Assembly (NCBI GenBank): GCA_964017065.1
Contig: OZ024790.1
Coordinates: 12,287,498 to 12,351,497, forward strand
DNA length: 64,000 bases
From: Haliclona indistincta
Taxonomy: Eukaryota; Porifera; Demospongiae; Haplosclerida; Chalinidae
Reading direction: 5' to 3'
Positions 20,917 through 33,583 of the stretch are shown here, piece after piece; within the stretch, counting starts at the first letter, position 1; each line of letters begins with the position of its first letter. Position numbers and translations under genes: made by a program. Below the pieces are notes generated by a model. It was not told where the DNA came from, searched no databases, and worked only from the letters and a program-made list of their open reading frames with translations.

Positions 20917-23022
20917 TCAGCAGGAGCATCCAGACGAACCGTTGCTTTCTACTTCTTCCTGAGGTCTTGGTTTTACCCCTCGAGGAACAAAATTTGGATT
21001 TTTCTCTATGACCTCAGCCATTTTTTCTGAAATCATATCGACGAGATATTCAACCACTTCTTTTACTCCAATATTGTCCTTTGCACTAGTTTCGAAATAT
21101 TTCACACCGAGCTTGTCGGCCAGTTCCTGAGCATCTGCAGTGGAGACTGCTCTTTGCTGTGATAAGTCACATTTATTCCCAACCAACACAGTTAGTGCAC
21201 TTTCCAATGATAGTTCTTTGATCTGCGTCGTCCTGGAAATTAAAGCAGAAACAATAAATATTATAATTTTAAAACAAAAGAACATACTCAACTATGATGG
21301 TATATATATAATAGTTAGACAGCGCATCCGAGGATCTATGCGATGTAGAAGCCCGATAGCCGTTGCTATCTATAGCTTACATTTGGACACACTCCATGAC
21401 AGAATGTACCACGAACTTACTGTGTGCTCATGTAAGCTATGGTAACGGCGCGAGGGCTTCTACATCGCGTAGATCCGATCAGAAGTGCTGTCCAACTGAT
21501 TTAGACCATAGCAACAGCAAACAGAAATGACGTGAATGAAGAGCAAGGACATGCAAGCACTGTAAAAATTATTTAGTAGAACTCCGCTCACAGAACCGTA
21601 ATCTGCGCTGTGTGGTGGGATTCCATTAGAGTCCCACGGCTACGCAACCTGATTGGTCTGATTGTGTTTAGAAATCACTAAAAGACAAAAGTGCAAAATG
21701 AACATAAAACAAAAACTTTAGCCGTGAAGACGCACACAACGAGGTTTAGATAAACAATTCAAAAATCACAATGAACAGTACTGAGTGTCAGTAAGATGGG
21801 GACTCAGCCAAGTTGATGAGAGGTGAATGCCAAATTGCTACATGCAGCTGAACACACTATGAAGTGTTGCAGAGTACAAAGTACACACACATGTGACCTG
21901 AGTATAATGATGTAAGACCAGAGATCACAAGGACTTACCAATTTCTTACAGCTTGAAAGCTAGCTTCAATTGAAATATCAAACATCACGATGAAGCCCAT
22001 AGCTCCATGGTAGTATGCAGTGGTTATAGCTTGGTATCGCTCTTGCCCAGCTGTGTCCCACAGTTGGAGTTTGATCCGTTTATCGTTTCTGAGGAGATGG
22101 AAACGTTTACGTGGTACATTCTGTCATGGAGTGTGTAGTCAAGTACACACGACTGCACAAACATCCTACACTTTAAACACACGTACACAACTATGTGGAT
22201 TAAGTCAAAACACGCAGCACTGCCGAGTAGTAGCGACAGCGCCGGTAGTGTAAAGCATCAATTTCGAACAAGTCTTAAAACAGCTAGTCTTATGTGTGTG
22301 CATGTGTATACTAAGCTTTTCCTCGTGTTTTAAGTTTAAGCACAGTTTATGTCAACAGCAAGAATCGACAGTCTTTCGGATGAAAAAATTAGTCAATAGA
22401 TAGTTTTAATGAAAACTGAAACAGTTTAGACGTTGAATGTGTAAAATTTGAAATATTTTTTCACTGGACGTTTCTAAATAAACGCATAGTTGTGATTTCC
22501 TTCCCACCACATGAGTGTGAAAGGGTCGTCAGATTAATTTGCTCATAGACTAAACATGTGGGTGATTAATACATGCACTAAACAACAGAACAAAGTGGGT
22601 ATTGACAGCAGATCACCCAGCACACTATACTGTGAGGTTTCAGGGCTGCTTGCATGGTTGACCATAATTGACATTGTGTGTTTGTAAATATGGGATTTAT
22701 TTTGATGCACGTTACAGAAAAGAGATTCACTTTGCACGAATAAACAACAGCAGAACAAGCATTGAGCATAAGTTAGCAAATAATACAAGATTGTACTACT
22801 AACACGCCATCCGTTCTCTCTAACTCACCGTAGCAGTGTCTTCACTCTGAAGTCTATCCCGACAGTGCTGATGAAGGCTGGACTAAAACAATCATCGCAG
22901 TATCTTGTGACGAAAGCAGTTTTGCCGACTCCTGAGTTACCGACCATCAGAACCTTGTACATGTAATCGAAATTGGAGTCCATTTCTGAGTCTAACGCGT
23001 CTTCTGGCGGTAGTGCACTCAT
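20917..23022 (-). CDS. RAB3: Rab3-type small GTPase
   Basis: Three exons join in frame: 22829-23022, 21939-22088 and 20917-21232, giving 219 aa (vertebrate Rab3A is 220). All G motifs are present: P-loop GNSGVGKT, switch [11 protein letters not shown], switch [23 protein letters not shown] and TSAK. The Rab3 pattern [22 protein letters not shown] and the C-terminal SGCSC, which supplies two cysteines for geranylgeranylation, are clear. Rab3 proteins regulate docking of secretory vesicles. Each exon break falls inside the G domain. Intron 1 (22089-22828) and intron 2 (21233-21938) are long for this locus; intron 2 contains a foldback repeat. Confidence 0.92.
21313..21497. repeat. Imperfect foldback element in Rab3 intron 2
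   Basis: AGTTAGACAGCGC at the left pairs with GTGCTGTCCAACT at the right, and the inner arms share GATGTAGAAGCCC and AGCTTACAT. The loop contains a ~30-nt piece (around 21385-21415) that is the reverse complement of a stretch in intron 1 of the same gene (around 22108-22138). Confidence 0.6.
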
Positions 23023-23214
23023 AGTAAGGTCACTTCCTAACGGAACTCTCCAAGAACACAGGAAGAAGTAGTGAAAGTAAAGCTGATGAAGTCAGACTAC
23101 TTCAGTTGTGGAACTTTAGTTCGTCAATGAATGAGATTTCGGTTCGTTCGGTTATTTCCGCTACATTTCACATGACACGGAGTTTTAAAGATTACGGAGA
23201 AAATCGAGAGCAAG

Positions 23215-26200
23215 ATGGACTTCGCTATCAAGTTGACTGTGTTCTTTTTCACTTTGCTGTGGACTGTGACCGCGTCCCTGCATACTGCTTTAGCTATTCT
23301 GAAGAACCCCTTTAAAGCCTTCAAGAAAAAGAATCGAAACAGTTAGCATTTAGCAGCCCACAATAAGATTTTATCTTTTACCTCTTGTCAGTTCCTCCAG
23401 CTTGTCTGCTGGACCCGTCTCTGGGCGTGCACGAGTATGTGACAGCCAATGGGATCAAGTTCCACTATGTTGCAGCTGGTGATCGCTCCAAACCTCTCAT
23501 GCTGTTCCTGCACGGCTTTCCTGAAGTAGGTATCCAGATTTGTGTGCATGTGTCATGCATCAAGTTTGAACACTGAAATGCAGTCTAGATTTTAAAATTA
23601 AATGAATCTATCCACAATCGCTCTTACATATTTTTATGTGCAGTTCTGGTACTCATGGCGTCATCAGATGAAGGAGTTCAGCAAGGACTATCGTGTGGTA
23701 GCCGTAGATCTGAGGTATGGTCATCGCTACAAACTGGATAAATTAAATTTTAAACTTTTTCAGAGGATATGGAGAAACTGAGAAACCTCCAAATAAAGGA
23801 GACTATGCTCTGGACAAGTTGAAGGATGATGTCAAGGATTTGGTATAGTTTATCGCTTTACTTGTATCAAAAGTCAACCTGATTCTTTCCTAGATTCCAA
23901 GCCTGGGCTACGAGAAATGCACTTTAGTTGGACACGACTGGGGCGGAATATTAGCCTGGTATGATAATGAGCCTGGTATGATGGGGATTGTGAAGATGCT
24001 TTGTAATGTCCTATGATCCAGATGTTCAGATTAGTGGTATTGTTCTGCATAGTACATGTACCAGTGCCCATGTGGGTGGGTCATGTGTTAACCCGTTTGC
24101 TACTATGACTAGTTAATGTTATGCATTATGGGGCGAGCCTGATATTTTCGCGCTTTTCAGTCGTACTGTTCACAGTTGCACATGTCACACACCTAAGCCC
24201 TTTGTCTTGCACACTGATTGGGTGAGTGCACTTCTCATTGTCATTTCTTGGTAGCAGCTGTGTTGTTCTTGTGCCCCAGTTGCCGGTTAGTTGCTTTGGC
24301 AGACATAATTTTGAAAAGTAGCAGGATAACCTTCCATGTGATGGGCGTTGCCGCAGGCGTGGATTAATTATCGGGAACATTTAGAGGACAAACGCTGACA
24401 TATCGACACACACACATTTCCCCGTGACGTGGGCTCGCCCCAATTATCTGTTTATTTAACATTATCTGCTTGATATAATTATCTCCACAGGCATGTTGTG
24501 CAGAGGCATCCAGAACTGTTCGATAGAGCGATAATAATGAATTGTCCTCACGCTAGGTTAGTCCAATCGATGTTGTGTGCTGCTTGTACTGTTGTTAATA
24601 TACTGTTCTTGGTAGAGTGTTACGCCGTCAGATGATGTCCGGCTGGAAACAGTTCATGAAGTCTTGGGTAAGACAAAAATGTAGCTTGTGGTTTATTTAC
24701 AAATGCACTTTCTTTTTGTTCTCTCTTAGTACATTTTCTTGTATCAGACACCGCTTCTACCAGAGTTCATCATCAGCCTGTTTGATTATCGCATTTTTAA
24801 TAATGTGTTTAGAGGAAAACGAAGTGTGAGTTAGTAGCTTGTGGTAGCAGCACAGCCTGGTCGTGTGTGCTTGATCCCAGTAGCTTATGGTAGCAGCACA
24901 GCCTGGTCGTGTGTGCTTGATCCCAGTAGCTTATGGTAGCAGCACAGCCTGGTCGTGTGTGCTTGATCCCAGTAGCTTATGGTAGCAGCACAGCCTGGTC
25001 GTGTGTGCTTGATCCCAGTAGCTTATGGTAGCAGCACAGCCTGGTCGTGTGTGCTTGATCCCAGTAGCTTATGGTAGCAGCACAGCCTGGTCGTGTGTGC
25101 TTGATCCCAGTAGCTTATGGTAGCAGCACAGCCTGGTCGTGTGTGCTTGATCCCAGTAGCTTATGGTAGCAGCACAGCCTGGTCATGTGTGCTTGATCCC
25201 AGTAGCTTATGGTAGCAGCACAGCCTGGTCGTGTGTGCTTGAACCCAGTAGCTTATGGTAGCAGCACAGCCTGGTCGTGTGTGCTTGATCCCAGTAGCTT
25301 ATGGTAGCAGCACAGCCTGGTCGTGTGTGCTTGATCCCAGTAGCTTATGGTAGCAGCACTGCCTGGTCGTGTGTGCTTGATCCCAGTAGCTTATGGTAGC
25401 AGCACAGCCTGGTCGTGTGTGCTTGATCCCAGTAGCTTATGGCACAGCCTGGTTGTGTGTGCTTGATCCCAGTAGCTTATGGTAGCAGCACAGCCTGGTC
25501 GTGTGTGCTTGATCCCAGTAGCTTATGGTAGCAGCACAGCCTGGTCGTGTGTGCTTGATCCCAGTAGCTTATGGTAGCAGCACAGCCTGCTCATGTGTGC
25601 TTGATCCCAGTAGCTTATGGTAGCAGCACAGCCTGCTCATGTGTGCTTGATCCCAGTAGCTTATGGTAGCAGCACAGCCTGGTCATGTGTGCTTGATCCC
25701 AGTAGCTTATGGTAGCAGCACAGCCTGGTCGTGTGTGCTTGATCCCAGTAGCTAAAAAAGATACTGTTTTGATCTTTCTTTCAGGGTGCTCGTAACAAAG
25801 ATGCTTTCTCTGATGAAGTATTGGAGGCCTATAAATTCACATTTTCTCAACCTGGTGCCTTCACTCCGCCCATCAACTATTACAGAAATTTGTTAAGTCC
25901 TGTTCCAAAGGGCAAGACTCAGGCTCCACGGACAATCGATATACCAGTGTTGCTTCTTTGGGTTAGTGGTGCTGGTGTACAGGCGTGCAGTAACATGCTT
26001 GAATTCCACAGGGAGATGATGATGCATTCCTAGAGACAGCATTGGCTGACAAACATGGTGACATCTGCACCAACATCACTGTCAGGTTAGAAAAATAATT
26101 TATTAAAGAGTTTACTCACAAAATACACAAAATATAAAAATTTTTTAATAATCTTGGAACAGTAAATCAGCAGAGCTAGCGAGGTATCTCTATTAGGGAC

Positions 26201-26628
26201 TGAATTCACAGTAGTGTGAATTGGGATGCTTCTGAGCTTCCGTCTATCCTACAGTCATGGTCTAAAATTTTCGTAAACCAGGGACAAATTATATAAGTTC
26301 TTATGAAAATTTGTGATCGCAAAATTAAAATGTGGCTTCAACAACAATTCTATCGGTTTGTCAATATCACACAAGAACTCGAATCACCACTGTAATGAGC
26401 ATACATGCAATGTTTGATAGATACCAATACCAATTCGTCATTTGTTTAGGAGCAAGAAATATGACCACAAATATTAATTTTGGTGCTATACCTTATTACA
26501 GAAAAATTTGGTGATTTTTGCAGTGACTGATCTTTTTTTATTTTTGCAGGCACATTCCTGATTGCAGTCACTGGGTGCAGCAAGATAGACCTGAACTAGT
26601 CAACCAGTACATGAGGGAGTTCCTGTAA
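23215..26628 (+). CDS. EPHX4: EPHX4-like epoxide hydrolase, copy 1
   Basis: Eleven exons join in frame: 23215-23341, 23392-23525, 23644-23714, 23764-23842, 23894-23958, 24491-24556, 24616-24667, 24730-24825, 25785-25961, 26012-26085 and 26550-26628, giving 339 aa. The N-terminal ~30 residues form a hydrophobic signal anchor followed by a Lys-rich patch, so it is probably ER-membrane bound. Then comes an alpha/beta-hydrolase: oxyanion motif HGFPE (83-87), FWYSWRHQM, nucleophile Asp152 in GHDWGG, acid Asp293 in GDDDAF and His321 in CSHWVQQD, so the triad is complete. These enzymes hydrolyse epoxides, probably of lipids, to diols. Intron 8 is filled by a 46-bp minisatellite and intron 5 by a MITE-like insert. 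Confidence 0.93.
24128..24441. mobile_element. TIR element in EPHX4-like intron 5
   Basis: Ends TGGGGCGAGCC and GGCTCGCCCCA are inverted and flanked by ATTA on both sides. The same intron of copy 2 lacks this block. No coding capacity is seen. Confidence 0.6.
24834..25752 (+). repeat. 46-bp minisatellite, ~20 units (EPHX4-like copy 1, intron 8)
   Basis: Tandem array of a 46-bp unit containing TAGCAGCACAGCCTGGTCGT and GTGTGCTTGATCCCAGTAGC. Units differ by few substitutions (for example gctcatg for gtcgtg), and one unit is shortened near 25441. It lies immediately upstream of the exon 9 acceptor. Confidence 0.95.
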
Positions 26629-27130
26629 TTAGAGAAACCGTCAAAACCGAACATTCATTATCTGTAATCTTTAATGACTGAGTACCATAACACTAGCTAC
26701 ATGTATGAGTAACCATTCCACAATTCCACAATTACAATAATTATACACACCAGGGTTTTTTGATGTTTTTAACAGTTTCACCTTTTGTGATCCGAATGAA
26801 TGATGCTTTCTTCAAGTCTCTTCAGCAAAATCGGTTTTGCACAAGCAAGCAGCTGCACAGTAAGTTTCTACTGTCGTCTGTCGGAACTGATTGCAGGGAC
26901 ACATTATAGTTATTGTCGCAATATAAATATGTTATGCATTCTTACAAGCAGCCTGTTTCAATTATGTCAGCTCATTCTCTCTCATATTTACAGCAAAACT
27001 AATTTTTGTCAGCGTAAAATTCAGCATTATATTAGTCTACAGCGAACGTGTCGCGGAATGAGATTTCGGTTATTTCTGCAACACTGTACATGACACGGAG
27101 GTTTAAAGATTACGGACTTGCAAGAGCAAG
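26629..27130. other. Intergenic region between the tandem epoxide hydrolases
   Basis: About 500 bp. The last ~60 bp before the second ATG repeat the sequence upstream of copy 1, showing that the promoter-proximal part was duplicated with the gene. Confidence 0.6.
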
Positions 27131-30100
27131 ATGGACTTCGCTATCAAGTTGTCTGTGTTCGTTTTCACTTTGCTGTGGACTGTAACCACGATCCTGCATA
27201 CTGCTTTAGCTATTCTGAAGAACCCCTTTAAAGCCTTCAAGAAAAAGAATCGAAACAGTTAGCATTTAGCAGCCCACAATAAGATTTTTATCTTTCACCT
27301 CTCTCGCCTCTCAGTTCCTCCAGCTTGTCTGTTGGACCCGTCTCTGGGCGTGCACGAGTATGTGACAGCCAATGGGATCAAGTTCCACTGTGTTGCAGCT
27401 GGTGACCGCTCCAAACCCCTCATGCTGTTCCTACACGGCTTTCCTGAAGTAAGTATACAGATTTGTGGGTGTCATGCATCGAGTTCGCGAACACTGAAAT
27501 GCAGTCTAGATTTTAAACTTAAACATATCTATCCGCAATCACTATTACATATTTTTTTGTGCAGTTCTGGTACTCGTGGCGTCATCAGATGAAAGAGTTC
27601 AGCAAGGACTATCGTGTGGTAGCTGTAGACCTGAGGTACATGTATTGTTCGAGAGTTGTAGTTACACATTTATTTGCACTGACGTCTGGCAGTGATGACA
27701 TCAAAATTAGCACGTGATCCACCATTAGCCCCAGCCTTGCATTCAATTTTCCCGCTTACAATGGCTGGCACCTGCTTTTCCCCGTATGGTTTTCAAATTC
27801 TCTTGTCTAGCTTTCCTACACGTTAGTTACAAGCTAGCACAAAGCCACATGCTTTAGGTTTCTGTTTTTGTGTGTTTTACGTGTCTACAAAATATTGTAC
27901 ACGCTACAGTTCTGCCGTGTGACATAGGCTAACTAAAACCCTATATTGCTGATAAATTAAATTTTGAATTTTTTCAGAGGATATGGAGAGACTGATAAAC
28001 CTCCAAATAAAGGCGACTATACCCTGGACAAGTTGAAGGATGATGTCAAAGATTTGGTATAGTTTATTGCTTTACTTGTATCAAAAGTCAACCTGATTCT
28101 TTTCCTAGATTCCAAGCCTGGGCTACGAGAAATGCACAGTAGTTGGACACGACTGGGGTGGAATATTAGCCTGGTAAGATACACGATGGTGTTTGAAATA
28201 TGCATCGTGAAGATGTTTGTGCTTTGTAATGTCCTATGATCCAGATGTTCAGATTAGTGGTATTGTTCTGCATAGTACATGTACCAATGCACATGTGGGT
28301 CACATGTTAACCTGTTTGCTACTATGACTATCTGTCTGTTTAATATTATCTCCATGATATAATCTCCATGATATTATCTTCTCAGGCGTGTTGTGCAGAG
28401 GCATCCAGAACTGTTCGATAAAGCGATAATAATGAATTGTCCTCACGCTAGGTTAGTCCAATCAATCTATGTTGTGTACTGCTCGTGCTGCTGTTGATTG
28501 ACTGTTCTTGGTTGGTTGTGGTTTTGTTGTAGAGTGTTTAGCCGTCAGCTGATGTCCGGCTGGAAGGGGCAGTTCATGAAGTCTTGGGTAAGACAAAAAT
28601 GTGTACTTATGTTCTTGAAATGTGGTTTCTTCTTGTTCTCTCTTAGTACATGTTCATGTTTCAAACACCACATCTTCCCGAGTTCATCCTTAGCCTCTTT
28701 GATTATCGCATGTTAAACGCTATGTTCAGAGGAAGACGAGCCGTGAGTTAAACATTTACACACATCATTTCTTCTCAGTTACCACAACCTAATCGTGCAT
28801 CACAGTAGCTTATGATAGCAGCACAGCCTGGTCGTGTGTGCTTGATCCCAGTAGCTTGTGTGCTTGATCCCAGTAGCTTATGGTAGCAGCACAGCCTGGT
28901 CGTGTGTGCTTGATCCCAGTAGCTTATGGTAGCAGCACAGCCTGGTCGTGTGTGCTTGATCCCAGTAGCTTATGGTAGCAGCACAGCCTGGTCGTGTGTG
29001 CTTGATCCCAGTAGTTTATGGTAGCAGCACAGCCTGGTCGTGTGTGCTTGATCCCAGTAGCTTATGGTAGCAGCACAGCCTGGTCGTGTGTGCTTGATCC
29101 CAGTAGCTTATGGTAGCAGCACAGCCTGGTCGTGTGTGCTTGATCCCAGTAGCTTATGGTAGCAGCACAGCCTGCTCATGTGTGCTTGATCCCAGTAGCT
29201 TATGGTAGCAGCACAGCCTGGTCGTGTGTGCTTGATCCCAGTAGCTTATGGTAGCAGCACAGCCTGGTCGTGTGTGCTTGATCCCAGTAGCTTATGGTAG
29301 CAGCACAGCCTGGTCGTGTGTGCTTGATCCCAGTAGCTTATGGTAGCAGCACAGCCTGGTCGTGTGTGCTTGATCCCAGTAGCTAAAAAAGATACTGTTT
29401 TGATCTTTTTTTCAGGGTGCCCGTAACAAAGATGCTTTCTCTGATGAAGTATTGGAGGCCTATAAATTCACATTTTCTCAACCTGGTGCCCTAACTCCGC
29501 CCATCAACTACATCAGGAATGTGTTCAGTGCTGTTCCAAAGGGCAAGACTCAGGCTCCACGGACTATCGATGTACCAGTGCTGCTTCTTTGGGTTAGTGG
29601 TGCTGGTGTACAGGCGTGCAGTAACATGCTTGAATTCCACAGGGAGATGATGATGCATTCCTGGAGACAGCAATGGCTGACAAACATGGTGACATCTGCA
29701 CCAACATCACTGTCAGGTATATATTGAACAGGGTTTGTAGACTACGTGTCACCATGGTTATAAGTGATATTGACCAATCAGGTTGCATAACTGCATTGCT
29801 TTAACACAACGGTGAATATCATTAGCATAGCAGCCCTAATGCTTTCTGCTGTATAAACTTGTGATGTAGAAAATGCCTAACCCCGTCCAACGGGGTATAT
29901 ATTGCCATTTGCATACTCTTAGGTAATGAACTCTTGTCGTAATGGAATCCAACCATGTACCGTAAATCTGGAAATTTCAGCGTCGAAATATTTTTTTCGT
30001 TCGTCCTTACGACGAAAATTAAAATACGCACGCATTGGTTTAATCAATGCGCACTATTTGCACACCCGAGCTAACGACGAAAATGAGATCCACCGAAAAT

Positions 30101-30579
30101 TTGATAGAACAAAAATAATTTGGAAACACGAAAATTTCCATATCTACGGTATTGCAATTTTGGGCTCAGAGCATAATTTTACAGCACTCATATCATGGTT
30201 GATGACATTTTTGTTTTCTGTTGCTATGGGCTAAAGAAGTTGGGCTTTGCCAGATCTACATGATTACTTTTAGAAGCTCTCACACTGTTACCAGTAGCGT
30301 CCTCACTATGCTCTGACACTATAGCAACAGCTCTTAGGCTTCTAAATTGCTCAAACCCACGGATCATGCATGGTCTGTTAAGATGTCCACTTTTCAAAAA
30401 ACAGTTTTGACTTCAAATGGGGTTTGAAACGGTCACATAATAGCTAATTATGCAATTCCATTGCCTAGCTCATTGCTGAAACTTCAATTACTATTTGCAG
30501 GCACATTCCTGATTGCAGTCACTGGGTACAGCAGGACAGACCTGAACTGGTCAACCAGTACATGAGGGAGTTCCTGTAA
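27131..30579 (+). CDS. EPHX4: EPHX4-like epoxide hydrolase, copy 2
   Basis: Tandem paralogue of the preceding gene with the same eleven-exon plan: 27131-27257, 27315-27448, 27565-27635, 27978-28056, 28109-28173, 28386-28451, 28533-28587, 28647-28742, 29416-29592, 29643-29716 and 30501-30579, giving 340 aa. Signal anchor, HGFPE, GHDWGG nucleophile, GDDDAF acid and CSHWVQQD histidine are all present, so it should be active. Exon 7 carries one extra codon (KGQ for KQ). Intron 3 is about 290 nt longer than in copy 1; intron 10 (29717-30500) is long. Exons 9-11 and intron 10 are the parts seen again as fragments further along. Confidence 0.93.
28808..29384 (+). repeat. 46-bp minisatellite, ~12.5 units (EPHX4-like copy 2, intron 8)
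   Basis: Same 46-bp unit and same intron as the array in copy 1, at lower copy number, ending at the same point before exon 9. Confidence 0.95.
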
Positions 30580-31017
30580 TTAGAAGGGAAAATTAAACTC
30601 TCTTCAGAACCTAACAATATGATTCTTACCCGCAAGAGTTTATCATCTCTTGCTACCCTATATACTGTATTGTACAGGTGTGTACTGTGAACTAATGGAT
30701 TTGCATTATCCGGACACTCCTGCATTTAGATAGGTTTTCTATCATGTGATGCTTGGTACTGTGTTGGTGATGTTTTTAAAATGTCATAGCTAGTTTGCTA
30801 ATACTTGCTTACCTTTTATGGTCCAGGCAGAAAACTCCATGATCTCTGTAGATGATAAAATCAACTTATTTACTCCAAAACCTACTTTAGTGTAGGAATT
30901 ATGTGGAGTATTACTACGAAAGACGGCTCTTGTCAGTAAACTACTGATTTTATCTACTTGCAAGTATGCATGTTTGATGAATTAGCGTCGGTAAACAGGC
31001 AACAGCTGAAAAGTACA

Positions 31018-32091
31018 ATGATAATCGAAGCCGCGGCACTCGATGTATCGAATAACTGCAGTACACAGAACGGGACTGATCTACGTCAACTGCTATTGAA
31101 ATTCAGGTTATCTATTGCTGCAGTTTCCGTCGTTGTTTGCATTACAGCCGCGTTGCTGGCTTACATCTGTCGAGTTGGCCGACGTTTTACTCACCGGATC
31201 TCGTTGTATCTCCTCCTAGCTGTTGCGTTTAACGGAGTTGTGAACTGTCTGCAGTACTCGATGTACGACTACCAACCAAACAACAATTTCTATAACGTGA
31301 GTTGCCAGATCTTGGGCGCTCTACTGCTCTTATCGGCGTGGATAATGCTACTCTTCACATCAGTACTGGTGTTTCATCTTGCGTGTCTTACTATCCTCAT
31401 TGAGATAAGATCTACTATATTGATCGGTGTGACTTATCGAGTGCTCATTTTAACTCTCTCTAAACAAGAAACAGAAGTGACTGCCAAAGCAAAGCGACAA
31501 GCATGGTGTCTTGAGTTCAGCTACATTCTAATACCGACTCTTGTTCCAATGTCTTTTCTCTGGATACCATTCATCAATAATACATATGGGATGGCAGCAG
31601 GTACAGTGTGCTGGATACGAAGCAAAGATGACTTTTGTCAAAAGAACTTAGCCGGCTTGATCGAGTGGTATGCCTTGTGGTACATTCCATTAATCTTACT
31701 ATGTGTTATAAACATGATAACAATTGTTGCAATAGTAGTGATTTTATGTAAACGATTGTGCATTGAGAAGACATCTGACAAAGTATATAAGAACATGCTG
31801 AGAGAAAATGCTCCACTTTTGATCTACCCTCTGATCTACAACTTCTTTTCTCTGTTTCCATTTGCTCACGACTTGTACGAAACTATACCTAATACCAATA
31901 GTAATCTTGCATTAATGGTGATGAATTCAGTTGCTTCACCAATTCGAGGCTTGATCTTTGCTCTTGCATACTGCTTGTTCATTGTTATTGAAAGACACTA
32001 TCGGAAACAGCATACATCTGTAACTCTGCATGCATGTGAGAAAGACTCACTCATACGTAGCGAATTTCGTGTGATTGACAGTATAATATAA
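31018..32091 (+). CDS. Seven-transmembrane cAMP-receptor-like GPCR, copy 1 (intact)
   Basis: Single-exon frame of 357 aa from ATG 31018, chosen by alignment with the paralogue at 52506; the frame stays open to an earlier ATG at 30970. The extracellular N-terminus has NCS and NGT glycosylation sites. Seven hydrophobic helices follow, with the loop RVGRRFTHRISLYL between TM1 and TM2. Conserved cysteines before TM3 (SCQILGA) and in the second extracellular loop (GTVCWI) would form the usual disulfide. The tail is short and charged. The CWI loop and overall pattern resemble the Dictyostelium cAMP receptor/GPR157 group of seven-helix receptors; the ligand is unknown. Family placement is by motif only. 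Confidence 0.8.
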   Translation: MIIEAAALDVSNNCSTQNGTDLRQLLLKFRLSIAAVSVVVCITAALLAYICRVGRRFTHRISLYLLLAVAFNGVVNCLQYSMYDYQPNNNFYNVSCQILGALLLLSAWIMLLFTSVLVFHLACLTILIEIRSTILIGVTYRVLILTLSKQETEVTAKAKRQAWCLEFSYILIPTLVPMSFLWIPFINNTYGMAAGTVCWIRSKDDFCQKNLAGLIEWYALWYIPLILLCVINMITIVAIVVILCKRLCIEKTSDKVYKNMLRENAPLLIYPLIYNFFSLFPFAHDLYETIPNTNSNLALMVMNSVASPIRGLIFALAYCLFIVIERHYRKQHTSVTLHACEKDSLIRSEFRVIDSII

Positions 32092-32311
32092 ACTAAAGTA
32101 AATTAGTTCTTTATGTAACTAGCCTACATAAATGCAGTCATCAATCATTATACATCGTCACTGTCATTTTCATGTCCATTACGTTTTGAGGCTGCTATTC
32201 ATCAATTGAGATAGTTGTCCGTCTGTATATTATTATTTCCTCTATAACTCCTTGCTCTGCATAACGCCCATTGAATTCGATGTTCATACAATCATAGTGT
32301 GTTATGTATAT

Positions 32312-32448
32312 GTTATACCATGCCTACCCGTGGTGTATCACGAATACATGAAGCAATAACTATTAATCCCGAGGGCGTAGCCTGCATGAGGGATTAATGG
32401 TTATTGCTGAGTGTATTCATGATACACCACAGGTAGGCATGGTATAAC
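32312..32448. mobile_element. Short palindromic MITE-like element
   Basis: Arms GTTATACCATGCCTACC and GGTAGGCATGGTATAAC with further pairing inward (GGTGTATCA, GCAATAAC). Related single arms (CCATGCCTACCCGG) occur at about 39419 and 49771 in the duplicated flanks. Confidence 0.6.
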
Positions 32449-33038
32449 TGACTTGTACCATGGCAACCACTATGATGCCCACTGATGTCTGTAGGTGTCT
32501 ACAGGATAAATAAGGGCGACTTGCAACTCTTCATGGGTGAGGCTGACTCACAACTCTCACCCCTTCCTATTTTCTCTCTGCATGGAAGGTATATCATTTC
32601 TATGATCTTTTTTGCCCAGTGGGAGTCATGTGACTTCCTGTAGAATATTCAGACATACCACAGGAAGTCCTGTGATTTCCCGTGGAATATCCAGATATAC
32701 CACAGGAAATCATGTGACTATACATGTATACCTGTGGAATATCTGAAATATACCACTGGTGGTGCCTTTGAAAATAAGGCTTCTTATGGTACAAAAGGAC
32801 CATAATGTTATGACTGTGCATGTGTAGAAACGAATACTACCAGTATCACAAGATCAATGAGTAGTTGTATTCCTGCCATAAAATAGTTTAATAATCTGAT
32901 GTATTGTAAGCCGTGATTCTATCGTGCTTTGTCACTCTTTAACTCACTACACTGGCTGCTCTGATTATTAGCTCAATAAAATTATTATACGTCTACTGGG
33001 TATTTGATTGGTCAGTGCATGCAAAGCATGATCGACAT

Positions 33039-33123
33039 TAGCCTCGTTCCCAGGCTCTCCGTGGGTGTGGCTCGATTGCGTGGGTGTCGAGCCACACCCA
33101 CGGAGAGCCTGGGGACGAGGCTA
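33039..33123. mobile_element. 85-bp palindromic element with ~9-bp TSD
   Basis: A hairpin of TAGCCTCGTTCCCAGGCTCT and its inverse with an 11-nt loop, flanked by gatcgacat / gattgacat. The paralogous sites near 39366 and 49726 read gattgacatcaac without the insert, so it inserted after the block was duplicated. Confidence 0.75.
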
Positions 33124-33583
33124 GATTGACATCAACAGGGATAGTTTATTTAGATCTTTTTTAGGCCTAGTGGGATTCATAGTATGGGATGCCGTTTATA
33201 CCAAAATCTTTAGCTGATTTATAAATCCACACTCGATTTATTCATGATGTATACAAATCTCAATGCAGATTTGTTAATTAATATCATCTCAGATTTATAT
33301 AAATTTTAACATCGTTTTATAAAGATCTGTTTTTTAATCCATTAGTCATACATGTGCTACTGACTCATGACAAAATAGCGGTCCAAATGCAAAGCTAAGC
33401 CTGCCAAATAAATGCCTATAGCCTAGAGATCTGTTAGCTAGCTAATAGAAGGCAATTAATTTTCAGAAAAAGCAGGGAGGCAGCTGCCCCCTCAGCATTG
33501 CCTCATTACTAGTTACCCCATGAACCTATTCATGCATGACGCATCCAAATACATTCACTTGATCTCTTTCTCTCTGTCTTCAG

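Noticed and set aside
24834..25752. CRISPR-like array
   Set aside because: Units are contiguous 46-bp repeats with no unique spacers, in an intron of a eukaryotic gene; it is a minisatellite.
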